Assembly: GCA_945878965.1 (NCBI GenBank)
Contig: CAMCUJ010000114.1
Location: 1-5,388 of the forward strand
Direction: 5' to 3'
DNA from: an uncultured Clostridia bacterium
Lineage (GTDB): Bacteria; Bacillota; Clostridia; Monoglobales; Monoglobaceae
DNA: 5,388 bases
The position numbers and the translations under genes were made by a program. Each line of letters opens with the position of its first letter. Within the stretch, counting starts at the first letter, position 1. The notes under the pieces are model-generated. The model saw only the letters and a program-made list of their open reading frames with translations. It searched no databases and was not told where the DNA came from. Below are positions 1-5,388 of the stretch, piece by piece.

Positions 1-2182
1 GAATTATATCCTCTTTCCCAACTAAAACCACCAAACTCTTTGCACGGGTAATTGCCGTATAAATAAGATTACGAGTCATAAGCAGTCTGTGTGCCTCAAA
101 AAGCGGAAATATCACAACATCAAACTCGCTTCCCTGGCTTTTATGAACCGTAATTGCATAAGCAAGCTCAAGCTCATTCAAAATCAGAAAATCATACACT
201 ACAATTTTATCATCAAACGTAACCGTAATATTCTTGTTTCTAAGGTCAATATCGGTTATAAATCCGACATCACCGTTAAAAACGCCGAGTCCACGCTCCG
301 TGCTGCCGATTTTCCGCCATTCAAGCTGATAATTATTCTTAATCTGCATAACCTTGTCGCCAAGCCTGTAAACTACCGAGCCTACTACCTTTTCAGGCTT
401 TGATGATGACTTCGGATTTAATCGTGCCTGAAGCAATTGGTTAAGATTTTTAACCCCGATTTCACCCTTTCGTGTGGGCGTAAGAACCTGAATCTGCGAC
501 ATTCTGTCAAAATTATATGCCTTAGGAAGTCTTACCGCACACAAATCCGAAATAGTATTGCAAAGACTTGTAGGGTCATTTCTGCGAACTATGAAAAAGT
601 CATTGTCCTTATTATTAAAGTCCGGATATTCACCCCGATTTATTTTATGCGCATTTACAACTATCATACTTTCCTTTGCCTGTCTGAAAATCTCATTAAG
701 TCTTATGCAGGCAACGGAATCGCTGTCTATTATATCTCTCAGTACATTTCCGGCACCAACGGACGGAAGCTGATCGCAGTCCCCGACCATTATAACTCTT
801 GTACCTTTAGAAACTGCATCCAAAAGACTGTTCATAAGCAGTATATCCACCATAGACATCTCATCAATTATAAGCACATCACAGTCTAAAGGATTTCCTG
901 AATTTCTGTTAAAGCCCTTTGATAAATCCTCATCATAAGGCGTTATCTCAAGTAAACGGTGAATGGTCTTTGCCTCAGCTTGGCAAAGCTCGGTCATTCG
1001 TTTCGCCGCTCGTCCGGTCGGTGCGGTAAGCGCTACCTTTTTGCCTATCATATTCATAATGCTTATAATGCTTTTAATTATCGTTGTCTTACCTGTTCCG
1101 GGTCCTCCCGTTATAACAAGCGCTGAGGTTTCAAACGCCATCTTTATAGCGTTTATCTGATTTTCGGCAAGCTCTATCTCGTTTTCTTCCTCAGCTTTTC
1201 GAATCAGCTCCTCAAGCTCTGAATTATTAACCTCAAACATCGTACTTGACAGCTCTTTAAGCTTATTTGCAACTCTTGTTTCCGCTCTGTGAAACATTCC
1301 CAGATATACTACGTCATATTCATCAACATTTTCACGTACAAGCCTTTCACTTAAAATCAGACTTGAAATAACCGACTCAACCTCGGTATAGTCAACATCA
1401 AGAAACGCTTTAACCTTCTGGGCAAGCGAATAAATCGGAAGATATGTATGCCCCGAAAGATATGCAGAATTTTGAAGAACATATATAACTCCGGCTGAAA
1501 TTCTATGCTCCGAATTTTTCTCAACTCCCATATCAAGTGCCATCTCGTCAACAACCTCAAAGGTAATTCCGTCAATCTCCGAAACAAGAATATACGGATT
1601 TTCATTTATAATCTGAAGCGACGATGCTCCAAACAGCTTAAACGTCTTTATTGCATAATTCGCCGAAAGACCGTATTTCTGAAAGAATAATACCAATTCA
1701 CGTATTCCTCTCTGCTCCACAAATTTCTTGTGTATAGCCTCAGCCTTTTTAGCCGAAATACCCTTTATATTTATAAGCTGATTTGGGTCGTTTTCTATAA
1801 TATCAAAGGCGGCAGAACCAAATCTTTCAACTATTTCAAACGCCGTCTTTTTACCAACACCCGGAAATATTCCTGAGCCGAGATATTTCTCAATATCACC
1901 GGCAATTGACGGAAGTACCTTTTCATAATACTTTACGCTGAACTGCTCCCCGTACTCAATATGGGTTGTCCACTCACCGTAAGCCGCAATACTCTCACCT
2001 TCAATAAGCTCCGGCATATATCCGGTGAGAGTATACAGTTCTCCGCTGCTTGATATGTCGCATACAGCGTATCCGTTAGCCTGATTCTCAAATATTATAG
2101 CTTCAACAGTTCCCGTAAGCTTTAAAAGTGGCTTTTCGTTTACTTTATTTTCTTCGCCCTTAAATTCCTCATCAAAGTTCAT
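1..2182 (-). CDS. recD2: RecD2-like ATP-dependent DNA helicase, C-terminus cut by window edge
   Basis: This is a superfamily 1B helicase of the RecD2 (YrrC) type, expected to unwind DNA 5'-3' using ATP. RecD2 proteins act without RecB/RecC, and in Firmicutes they are linked to DNA repair and replication-fork upkeep. The open frame gives 727 codons with no stop. Seen in order: an N-terminal OB-like region (about residues 20-90); helix-hairpin-helix segments (SGIFPGVGKKTA near 103-114, IKGISAKKAEAI near 139-150), typical of RecD2 and absent from RecBCD RecD; Walker A GGPGTGKTT (359-367); motif Ia TAPTGRAAKRM (386-396); Walker B IIDEMSM (438-444); motif III VGDCDQLP (466-473); FRQ (499-501); VHKSQGSEFD (679-688); and YTAITRAK (708-715). 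The SH3-like region before VHKSQG carries a short insert between the NNYQ and FNGD motifs. All motor motifs look intact. From the family's usual length, roughly 20-30 residues are missing past the edge. The ATG at 2182 is chosen for its ribosome binding site, which overlaps the upstream gene's stop codon. Confidence 0.95.
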   Translation of the reverse strand, partial: MNFDEEFKGEENKVNEKPLLKLTGTVEAIIFENQANGYAVCDISSSGELYTLTGYMPELIEGESIAAYGEWTTHIEYGEQFSVKYYEKVLPSIAGDIEKYLGSGIFPGVGKKTAFEIVERFGSAAFDIIENDPNQLINIKGISAKKAEAIHKKFVEQRGIRELVLFFQKYGLSANYAIKTFKLFGASSLQIINENPYILVSEIDGITFEVVDEMALDMGVEKNSEHRISAGVIYVLQNSAYLSGHTYLPIYSLAQKVKAFLDVDYTEVESVISSLILSERLVRENVDEYDVVYLGMFHRAETRVANKLKELSSTMFEVNNSELEELIRKAEEENEIELAENQINAIKMAFETSALVITGGPGTGKTTIIKSIISIMNMIGKKVALTAPTGRAAKRMTELCQAEAKTIHRLLEITPYDEDLSKGFNRNSGNPLDCDVLIIDEMSMVDILLMNSLLDAVSKGTRVIMVGDCDQLPSVGAGNVLRDIIDSDSVACIRLNEIFRQAKESMIVVNAHKINRGEYPDFNNKDNDFFIVRRNDPTSLCNTISDLCAVRLPKAYNFDRMSQIQVLTPTRKGEIGVKNLNQLLQARLNPKSSSKPEKVVGSVVYRLGDKVMQIKNNYQLEWRKIGSTERGLGVFNGDVGFITDIDLRNKNITVTFDDKIVVYDFLILNELELAYAITVHKSQGSEFDVVIFPLFEAHRLLMTRNLIYTAITRAKSLVVLVGKEDII

Positions 2183-2189
2183 ATTAGTT

Positions 2190-2195
2190 CTCCTC
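2190..2195 (-). promoter_or_regulatory. Ribosome binding site of recD2, overlapping the upstream stop codon
   Basis: On the minus strand the bases read TGAGGAGAACTAATATG. GAGGAG lies 7 bases before the recD2 ATG and shares bases with the TGA stop of the 115-residue gene (2194-2196). A ribosome ending the upstream gene therefore sits on the recD2 start signal, a classic layout for translational coupling. The site fixes the recD2 start. That coupling really occurs is inferred. Confidence 0.8.
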
Positions 2196-2541
2196 AGCAA
2201 GACTTAATCAGCATATCTATATAGCTTTCCTTAGTTATTATATGTAAAAACTCATACTCCGACTCAAGCCGTGACAATATCTTAAGCGTATCGTCCTTTG
2301 AACCCATATCTATAACCACAAGTTCCTTTGCAATATCATTCTTTTTTGAAATTATCTGCCACGCAATTGCACGAACAACCCCCTCGATATCCTCCTGACG
2401 ATTTTTTACCGTCATAATCAGATAGGTATTGCCAATACTGTCTTCCGACGTATTTAAAATTAAATCCGACCATCTATATATTATGCATATAAGTCCGTAT
2501 ACTGCAAAAAGACACAATATTATAATTACCGCAGCCTTCAT
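2194..2541 (-). CDS. Small membrane-anchored protein with glycosyltransferase-2-like segment, function unknown
   Basis: The product has 115 residues. Residues 4-22 (AVIIILCLFAVYGLICIIY) form one strongly hydrophobic segment, likely a membrane anchor, with the rest probably in the cytoplasm. The soluble part has a strand (TYLIMTVKNRQEDIEGVVRAI, about 39-59) and then ELVVIDMGSKDDTLKILSRL (about 73-92). The second resembles the first strands and VxDxGSxDxT loop of family 2 glycosyltransferases. At about 90 soluble residues it is far too short to be a full enzyme of that fold: the later DxD-type and acceptor regions are absent. It may be an independent small family built on a half Rossmann-like fold. 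From memory, and unverified, similar short proteins occur near recD2 in Clostridia. The ATG at 2541 follows GGGAG at 2553-2557 with 11 bases between, slightly long. Its stop overlaps the recD2 ribosome binding site, so the two are probably co-translated. The frame is likely real; the function is unknown. Confidence 0.78.
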   Translation of the reverse strand: MKAAVIIILCLFAVYGLICIIYRWSDLILNTSEDSIGNTYLIMTVKNRQEDIEGVVRAIAWQIISKKNDIAKELVVIDMGSKDDTLKILSRLESEYEFLHIITKESYIDMLIKSC

Positions 2542-2569
2542 ACTCTGTCACACTCCCTTTGGTGTTTAA

Positions 2570-2602
2570 TAACATAGTATGCGTATTGGTATTAATATGT
2601 TA
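2570..2602. repeat. Perfect 7-base inverted repeat (TAACATA / TATGTTA) at the candidate promoter
   Basis: TAACATA at 2570-2576 is exactly mirrored by TATGTTA at 2596-2602, with 19 bases between. The right arm overlaps the proposed -10 box. Between the arms, the minus strand reads AATACC AATACG CATACT, three related six-base units in tandem. The arrangement could be an operator for a dimeric repressor, or a chance symmetry in AT-rich DNA. No known regulator site is recognised. Confidence 0.3.
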
Positions 2603-2619
2603 CTTTTAACAAGACACAA
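2592..2619 (-). promoter_or_regulatory. Candidate sigma-70-type promoter for the small gene and recD2
   Basis: On the minus strand TTGTGT (2619-2614) is followed after 16 bases by TATTAA (2597-2592). These resemble the -35 and -10 boxes of a vegetative promoter with slightly short spacing. Transcription would begin near 2585, leaving a leader of about 45 bases before the ATG at 2541. The match is moderate, and AT-rich DNA yields such hits by chance. Its place in the only gap between genes adds some weight. Confidence 0.4.
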
Positions 2620-2681
2620 CCCAAAAATTGCTGCAGCTTTTGTATCAATTCCGCACTTTTAATTTCACATTTCTGACCAAA

Positions 2682-3527
2682 TTACATACTTCGTTTTGCA
2701 GCGGTTATAGTATTTCTCATAAGCATAGAAATAGTCATAGGTCCAACGCCGCCCGGAACAGGAGTTATTGCACCTGCCTTTTTTTCAACCTCATCAAACG
2801 CAACATCGCCTACAAGCTTTCCGCTTTCAAGTCTGTTCATTCCTACATCTATAACAACCGCACCTTCCTTAACCATATCAGCAGTTACAAAGTTTGCTCT
2901 GCCAACAGCCGCAACTAAGATATCGGCAGACTTTGCAATCTCCTTAAGGTTCTTGGTTTTGGAATGGCAGATTGTAATTGTTCCGTTTTCGTGAAGAAGG
3001 AGCATTCCCATAGGCTTACCTACAATATTGCTTCTGCCTATAACAACACAGCTCTTACCCTCAACCGAAACACCGCTTTCCTTTATAAGCTCCATAATTC
3101 CGGCAGGAGTACACGGCACAAAATCATAATCACCAATCATAATCTTTCCGACATTTACAGGGTGGAATGCGTCAACGTCCTTTTCCGGAGCTATAGTATT
3201 TATAACCTGTTTTTCGTCAAGGTGCTTAGGAAGCGGAAGCTGAACCAGAATTCCATGTATCTCATCATCTGTATTAAGCTTTTTAACAAGGTCTAAAAGC
3301 TCATCCTGTGTGGTATTTTCAGGAAGTGCATACTTTCTTGAATACATTCCAAGCTCTTCGCACATAGCCTCTTTTCTTCCTACATAAACCTTAGATGCCG
3401 GATCTTCGCCTACGATTATTACCGCAAGCCCCGGATTTGTTCCTGCTTTCTTTAGCTCCTCTACCTCTTTCTTTAATTCCGCCTTTACTCTTGCGGATAC
3501 TTCCTTTCCGCTCAATATTTTTGCCAT
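2682..3527 (-). CDS. folD: Bifunctional methylene-THF dehydrogenase / methenyl-THF cyclohydrolase
   Basis: FolD interconverts 5,10-methylene-, 5,10-methenyl- and 10-formyl-tetrahydrofolate in the cytoplasm, usually with NADP, and feeds purine and formyl-methionine synthesis. The 281-residue product is full length for the family. The N-terminal catalytic domain holds [19 protein letters not shown] (40-58) with the conserved Tyr48 and catalytic Lys52 (equivalent to E. coli Tyr50 and Lys54), then GILVQLPLP (92-100) and EKDVDAFHP (115-123) with the conserved Asp119. The nucleotide-binding domain shows [12 protein letters not shown] (161-172), and the C-terminal signature [10 protein letters not shown] is at 256-265. 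No key residue is missing. The ATG at 3527 is supported by AAAGGAG upstream and by alignment with known FolD N-termini. The first 137 bases are also covered, in another frame of the same strand, by the tail of the ygiQ reading frame. The gene is therefore probably in one operon with ygiQ. Confidence 0.98.
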   Translation of the reverse strand: MAKILSGKEVSARVKAELKKEVEELKKAGTNPGLAVIIVGEDPASKVYVGRKEAMCEELGMYSRKYALPENTTQDELLDLVKKLNTDDEIHGILVQLPLPKHLDEKQVINTIAPEKDVDAFHPVNVGKIMIGDYDFVPCTPAGIMELIKESGVSVEGKSCVVIGRSNIVGKPMGMLLLHENGTITICHSKTKNLKEIAKSADILVAAVGRANFVTADMVKEGAVVIDVGMNRLESGKLVGDVAFDEVEKKAGAITPVPGGVGPMTISMLMRNTITAAKRSM

Positions 3528-5331
3528 TGTTATTTTCTCCTTTCTTAGGTCTTATAAGACATTTTTCACCATAACCTATAAGGTCACGGCGGTTCGCCTT
3601 TATAAGTGCCTTTAAAACCAAATCATAATTTTTTGGGTCTTTATATTGAAGTAATGCTCTTTGCATTTGCTTTTCTTCATACGTTTTAGGAACATAAACC
3701 TCGCTCATATCCCTTGGGTCAATTCCTGTATAATACATACAGGTAGAAATACTTCCCGGAGTCGGGTAAAAATCCTGAACCTGCATAGGATTAAGCTTAT
3801 TATCCCTCAAAAACTCCGCAAGCTTTATCGCATCCTTAAGAGTGCTTCCGGGGTGCGAGGACATCAGATACGGTACAACGTACTGCTCCTTTTTAAGCTT
3901 TTTATTTATATCGTAAAACTTTTTGGTAAATCTGTTATAAACATCAACAGACGGCTTACCCATATACTTAAGCACATTATCGGAAATATGCTCGGGTGCA
4001 ACCCTTAACTGTCCGCTTATATGGTTTTTGCAAAGCTCAGTAAAGAATTCATCATCTTTATCATAAATAAGGTAATCATACCTTATTCCCGAACGCACAA
4101 AAACCTTTTTAACTCCTTTAACCTTTCTTACCTTTCGGAGAAGCTCAAGATAATCTCTGTGCGAAATTTCCATATTGCGGCAAGGTGTAGGAAAAAGACA
4201 CTGCCTGTTCTTACAAACACCCTTTTCAAGCTGTTTCTGACAGGACGGTTTTCTAAAGTTTGCCGTAGGTCCTCCCACATCGTGAATATAGCCTTTGAAA
4301 TCAGGCATTCTTGTAAGCTTTTCAGCCTCTTGAATTATCGACTCATGGCTTCTTGAAGTAACGGTTCTGCCTTGATGAAATGCCAAGGCACAGAAATTAC
4401 ACGAACCAAAGCAGCCTCGGCACGAGGTTATACTGAACTTAATTTCCTCAATTGCCGGAACTCCTCCGTATTTTTCATAGCTTGGGTGATATGTTCCCAT
4501 ATAATTCAGAGAGTGTACAAAATCCAGCTCATCTTGGCTAAGCGGAGGTGACGGCGGAGTCTGAACAACAAATTTATCCCTGTCAAGCTGAACAACCGCC
4601 TTTCCACGAACAAAATCCTGCTCGGCATACTGCATGGCGGTAGCCTGTGCATAGCTCTTTTTGTTTTCCGAAACCTCGTCAAAGCTTGGAACAATAACGC
4701 AGTCCTCGGGAAGCAGCTCCTTATCCTTTTCGAGATACATAATTCCGTTTACATCCTTAATATCCTCGGCTCTGTAGCCTATCTTAAGGCGGTCTGCAAT
4801 CTCCACTATCTGGTGCTCGCCCATTCCGTAAATCAAAACATCGGCACCGCTGTCAATAAGAATACTTCGTCTTACCTTATCCGACCAGTAATCATAATGT
4901 GCAAAACGTCTGAGGCTCGCCTCAATTCCACCTATTATAATAGGAATATGCTTTCCGTAAGCCTCACGAATTTTGTTACAGTAAACAATGGTTGCTCTGT
5001 CGGGACGTTTACCGCTCATTCCGCCGGGTGAATACAAATCCTGTGATCTCACCTTTTTGGAAACGGTATAGTGATTAACCATAGGGTCAATATTTCCGGA
5101 CGAAACCAAAAAGCCGAGCTTCGGTGCGCCAAGACGTTTAAAGTCATCTGTACTGTGCCAATCCGGCTGAGATATAATTCCCACAGTATATCCGTTTGCC
5201 TCAAGAACACGTGAAATTATTGCATGACCAAAGCTTGAATGGTCAACATAGGCGTCACCTATTACATAGACAAAATCGAGCTGATCTATATTCTGTTTTT
5301 TCATATCCTCTTTTGAAACAGGAAGAAACAT
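3391..5331 (-). CDS. ygiQ: YgiQ-family radical SAM protein with extended basic tail overlapping folD
   Basis: This belongs to the YgiQ family (formerly UPF0313), radical SAM enzymes whose reaction is not established. Residues 1-300 hold the family-specific N-terminal region: FLPVSKEDM (2-10), [11 protein letters not shown] (25-35), [10 protein letters not shown] (55-64), [11 protein letters not shown] (107-117) and [18 protein letters not shown] (134-151). The radical SAM core begins with C307-x3-C311-x2-C314, which binds the [4Fe-4S] cluster that cleaves S-adenosylmethionine. A second conserved set, Cys364, Cys373, Cys378 and Cys384, lies after [10 protein letters not shown] (350-359). The family C-terminal domain (DUF3362 type) runs to CLIRP (591-595). 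A further 51 residues follow, with 18 Lys/Arg and 4 Glu; about 45 are read across the start of folD in another frame. The natural end may be near residue 595 if a base is missing. The start at 5331 has an AAAAGGAG site 5 bases upstream, and FLPxSxEEM matches E. coli YgiQ there. The protein is cytosolic, with no signal peptide or membrane segment. Confidence 0.95.
   Translation of the reverse strand: MFLPVSKEDMKKQNIDQLDFVYVIGDAYVDHSSFGHAIISRVLEANGYTVGIISQPDWHSTDDFKRLGAPKLGFLVSSGNIDPMVNHYTVSKKVRSQDLYSPGGMSGKRPDRATIVYCNKIREAYGKHIPIIIGGIEASLRRFAHYDYWSDKVRRSILIDSGADVLIYGMGEHQIVEIADRLKIGYRAEDIKDVNGIMYLEKDKELLPEDCVIVPSFDEVSENKKSYAQATAMQYAEQDFVRGKAVVQLDRDKFVVQTPPSPPLSQDELDFVHSLNYMGTYHPSYEKYGGVPAIEEIKFSITSCRGCFGSCNFCALAFHQGRTVTSRSHESIIQEAEKLTRMPDFKGYIHDVGGPTANFRKPSCQKQLEKGVCKNRQCLFPTPCRNMEISHRDYLELLRKVRKVKGVKKVFVRSGIRYDYLIYDKDDEFFTELCKNHISGQLRVAPEHISDNVLKYMGKPSVDVYNRFTKKFYDINKKLKKEQYVVPYLMSSHPGSTLKDAIKLAEFLRDNKLNPMQVQDFYPTPGSISTCMYYTGIDPRDMSEVYVPKTYEEKQMQRALLQYKDPKNYDLVLKALIKANRRDLIGYGEKCLIRPKKGENNNGKNIERKGSIRKSKGGIKERGRGAKESRNKSGACGNNRRRRSGI
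3537..3544 (-). promoter_or_regulatory. Ribosome binding site of folD, inside the ygiQ reading frame
   Basis: The minus strand reads AAGAAAGGAGAAAATAACAATG, a strong AAAGGAG-type site 8-9 bases before the folD ATG. It lies within codons 596-599 of the ygiQ frame, so ribosomes finishing ygiQ would pass over it. Stops exist in both other frames just upstream of it, as expected if ygiQ ancestrally ended here. Confidence 0.8.
3549..3560. repeat. 12-base perfect palindrome GTCTTATAAGAC just before the folD ribosome binding site
   Basis: GTCTTATAAGAC is identical to its reverse complement. It falls in ygiQ codons for the conserved Cys-Leu-Ile-Arg near the protein's C-terminus and sits 4 bases upstream of the folD AAAGGAG stretch. 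As RNA it has no room for a loop unless its centre opens, so a stable hairpin is unlikely. The symmetry may be a by-product of the coding sequence. Confidence 0.35.
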
Positions 5332-5388
5332 AGATACTCCTTTTCTGTGATATTTTTACGTTATTCTTTGTTATCGCTAATTTTAATT
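5332..5388 (-). promoter_or_regulatory. Upstream region of ygiQ with ribosome binding site, cut by window edge
   Basis: The minus strand reads AAAAGGAG (5344-5337) five bases before the ygiQ ATG, a clear ribosome binding site. The remaining bases up to the edge are very AT-rich and show no open gene, so ygiQ may be the first gene of its operon with its promoter partly outside the window. No -35/-10 pair was convincing enough to call. Confidence 0.55.

Larger units (their letters stand above)
2542..2681. other. Intergenic gap between folD and the small membrane-protein gene
   Basis: These 140 AT-rich bases are the only real gap in the window. On the minus strand they hold, in order, the end of the folD transcript, a GCTGCAGC palindrome (2630-2637), a candidate promoter (2592-2619), a 7-base inverted repeat (2570-2576 and 2596-2602), and the GGGAG ribosome binding site. 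I found no GC-rich hairpin followed by a T-run, so a factor-independent terminator after folD is not supported. Transcription may continue from folD, be joined by a new start here, or both. Confidence 0.7.

Noticed and set aside
437..889. Plus-strand open frame of 150 codons
   Set aside because: It lies entirely antisense to the recD2 motor domain, has no good ribosome binding site, and its composition reads as a shadow of the opposite-strand gene. The same holds for the other plus-strand frames across recD2, folD and ygiQ.
1357..1605. Minus-strand 82-codon frame inside recD2
   Set aside because: It overlaps recD2 in another frame, is Arg/Leu/Phe-rich low-quality sequence, and lacks any recognisable domain. 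A similar 62-codon frame inside ygiQ (4506-4694) is rejected for the same reason.
1..2182. RecBCD-type exonuclease subunit RecD
   Set aside because: The N-terminal helix-hairpin-helix region and overall length fit RecD2, and no recB or recC is present nearby.
2618..2645. Possible terminator after folD around GCTGCAGC with a following T-run
   Set aside because: The core palindrome leaves only two GC pairs once a four-base loop is allowed, and the flanking A/T arms need a bulge to pair. It is too weak for a factor-independent terminator.
5345..5388. Promoter for ygiQ in the last bases of the window
   Set aside because: Several TAAAAT-like and TAACGT-like hexamers occur in this very AT-rich stretch, but none has a matching -35 box at proper spacing within the window.
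1..5388. A new defence or mobile system
   Set aside because: All four genes fit ordinary chromosomal functions or a small conserved-looking protein. There is no integrase, transposase, toxin-antitoxin pair, repeat array or composition break.

Overview
The window looks like a piece of a low-GC Firmicutes chromosome, most likely from an anaerobic Clostridia-type bacterium. The evidence is the AT-leaning base composition, strong AAAGGAG-type ribosome binding sites, and the style of the FolD, YgiQ and RecD2 proteins. The exact genus cannot be read from the sequence. All four genes lie on the minus strand and read from right to left. No RNA genes, CRISPR array, insertion sequence or phage genes were seen.

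Reading in the direction of transcription: (1) 5331-3391, a YgiQ-family radical SAM protein, complete; (2) 3527-2682, folD, the bifunctional methylene-tetrahydrofolate dehydrogenase/cyclohydrolase, complete; (3) 2681-2542, a 140-base gap with a candidate promoter, an inverted repeat and a good ribosome binding site; (4) 2541-2194, a small membrane-anchored protein of 115 residues with a glycosyltransferase-2-like strand/loop; (5) 2182-1, a RecD2-type ATP-dependent DNA helicase whose last residues run off the left edge.

The layout suggests two transcription units. ygiQ and folD are joined, since the ygiQ frame runs 137 bases into folD. The small gene and recD2 are also joined: the recD2 ribosome binding site overlaps the small gene's stop codon, so translation is probably coupled. 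Read-through from folD into the second pair is possible, because no convincing terminator is visible between them. The functions are mostly housekeeping: one-carbon metabolism, a conserved radical SAM enzyme of unknown reaction, and DNA repair or replication-fork maintenance.

The window is largely ordinary. The points most worth a second look are the long out-of-frame overlap of ygiQ with folD, which gives YgiQ a highly basic 51-residue tail and may reflect a lost stop codon, and the small uncharacterised membrane protein coupled to recD2. I found no evidence of a new multi-gene system.
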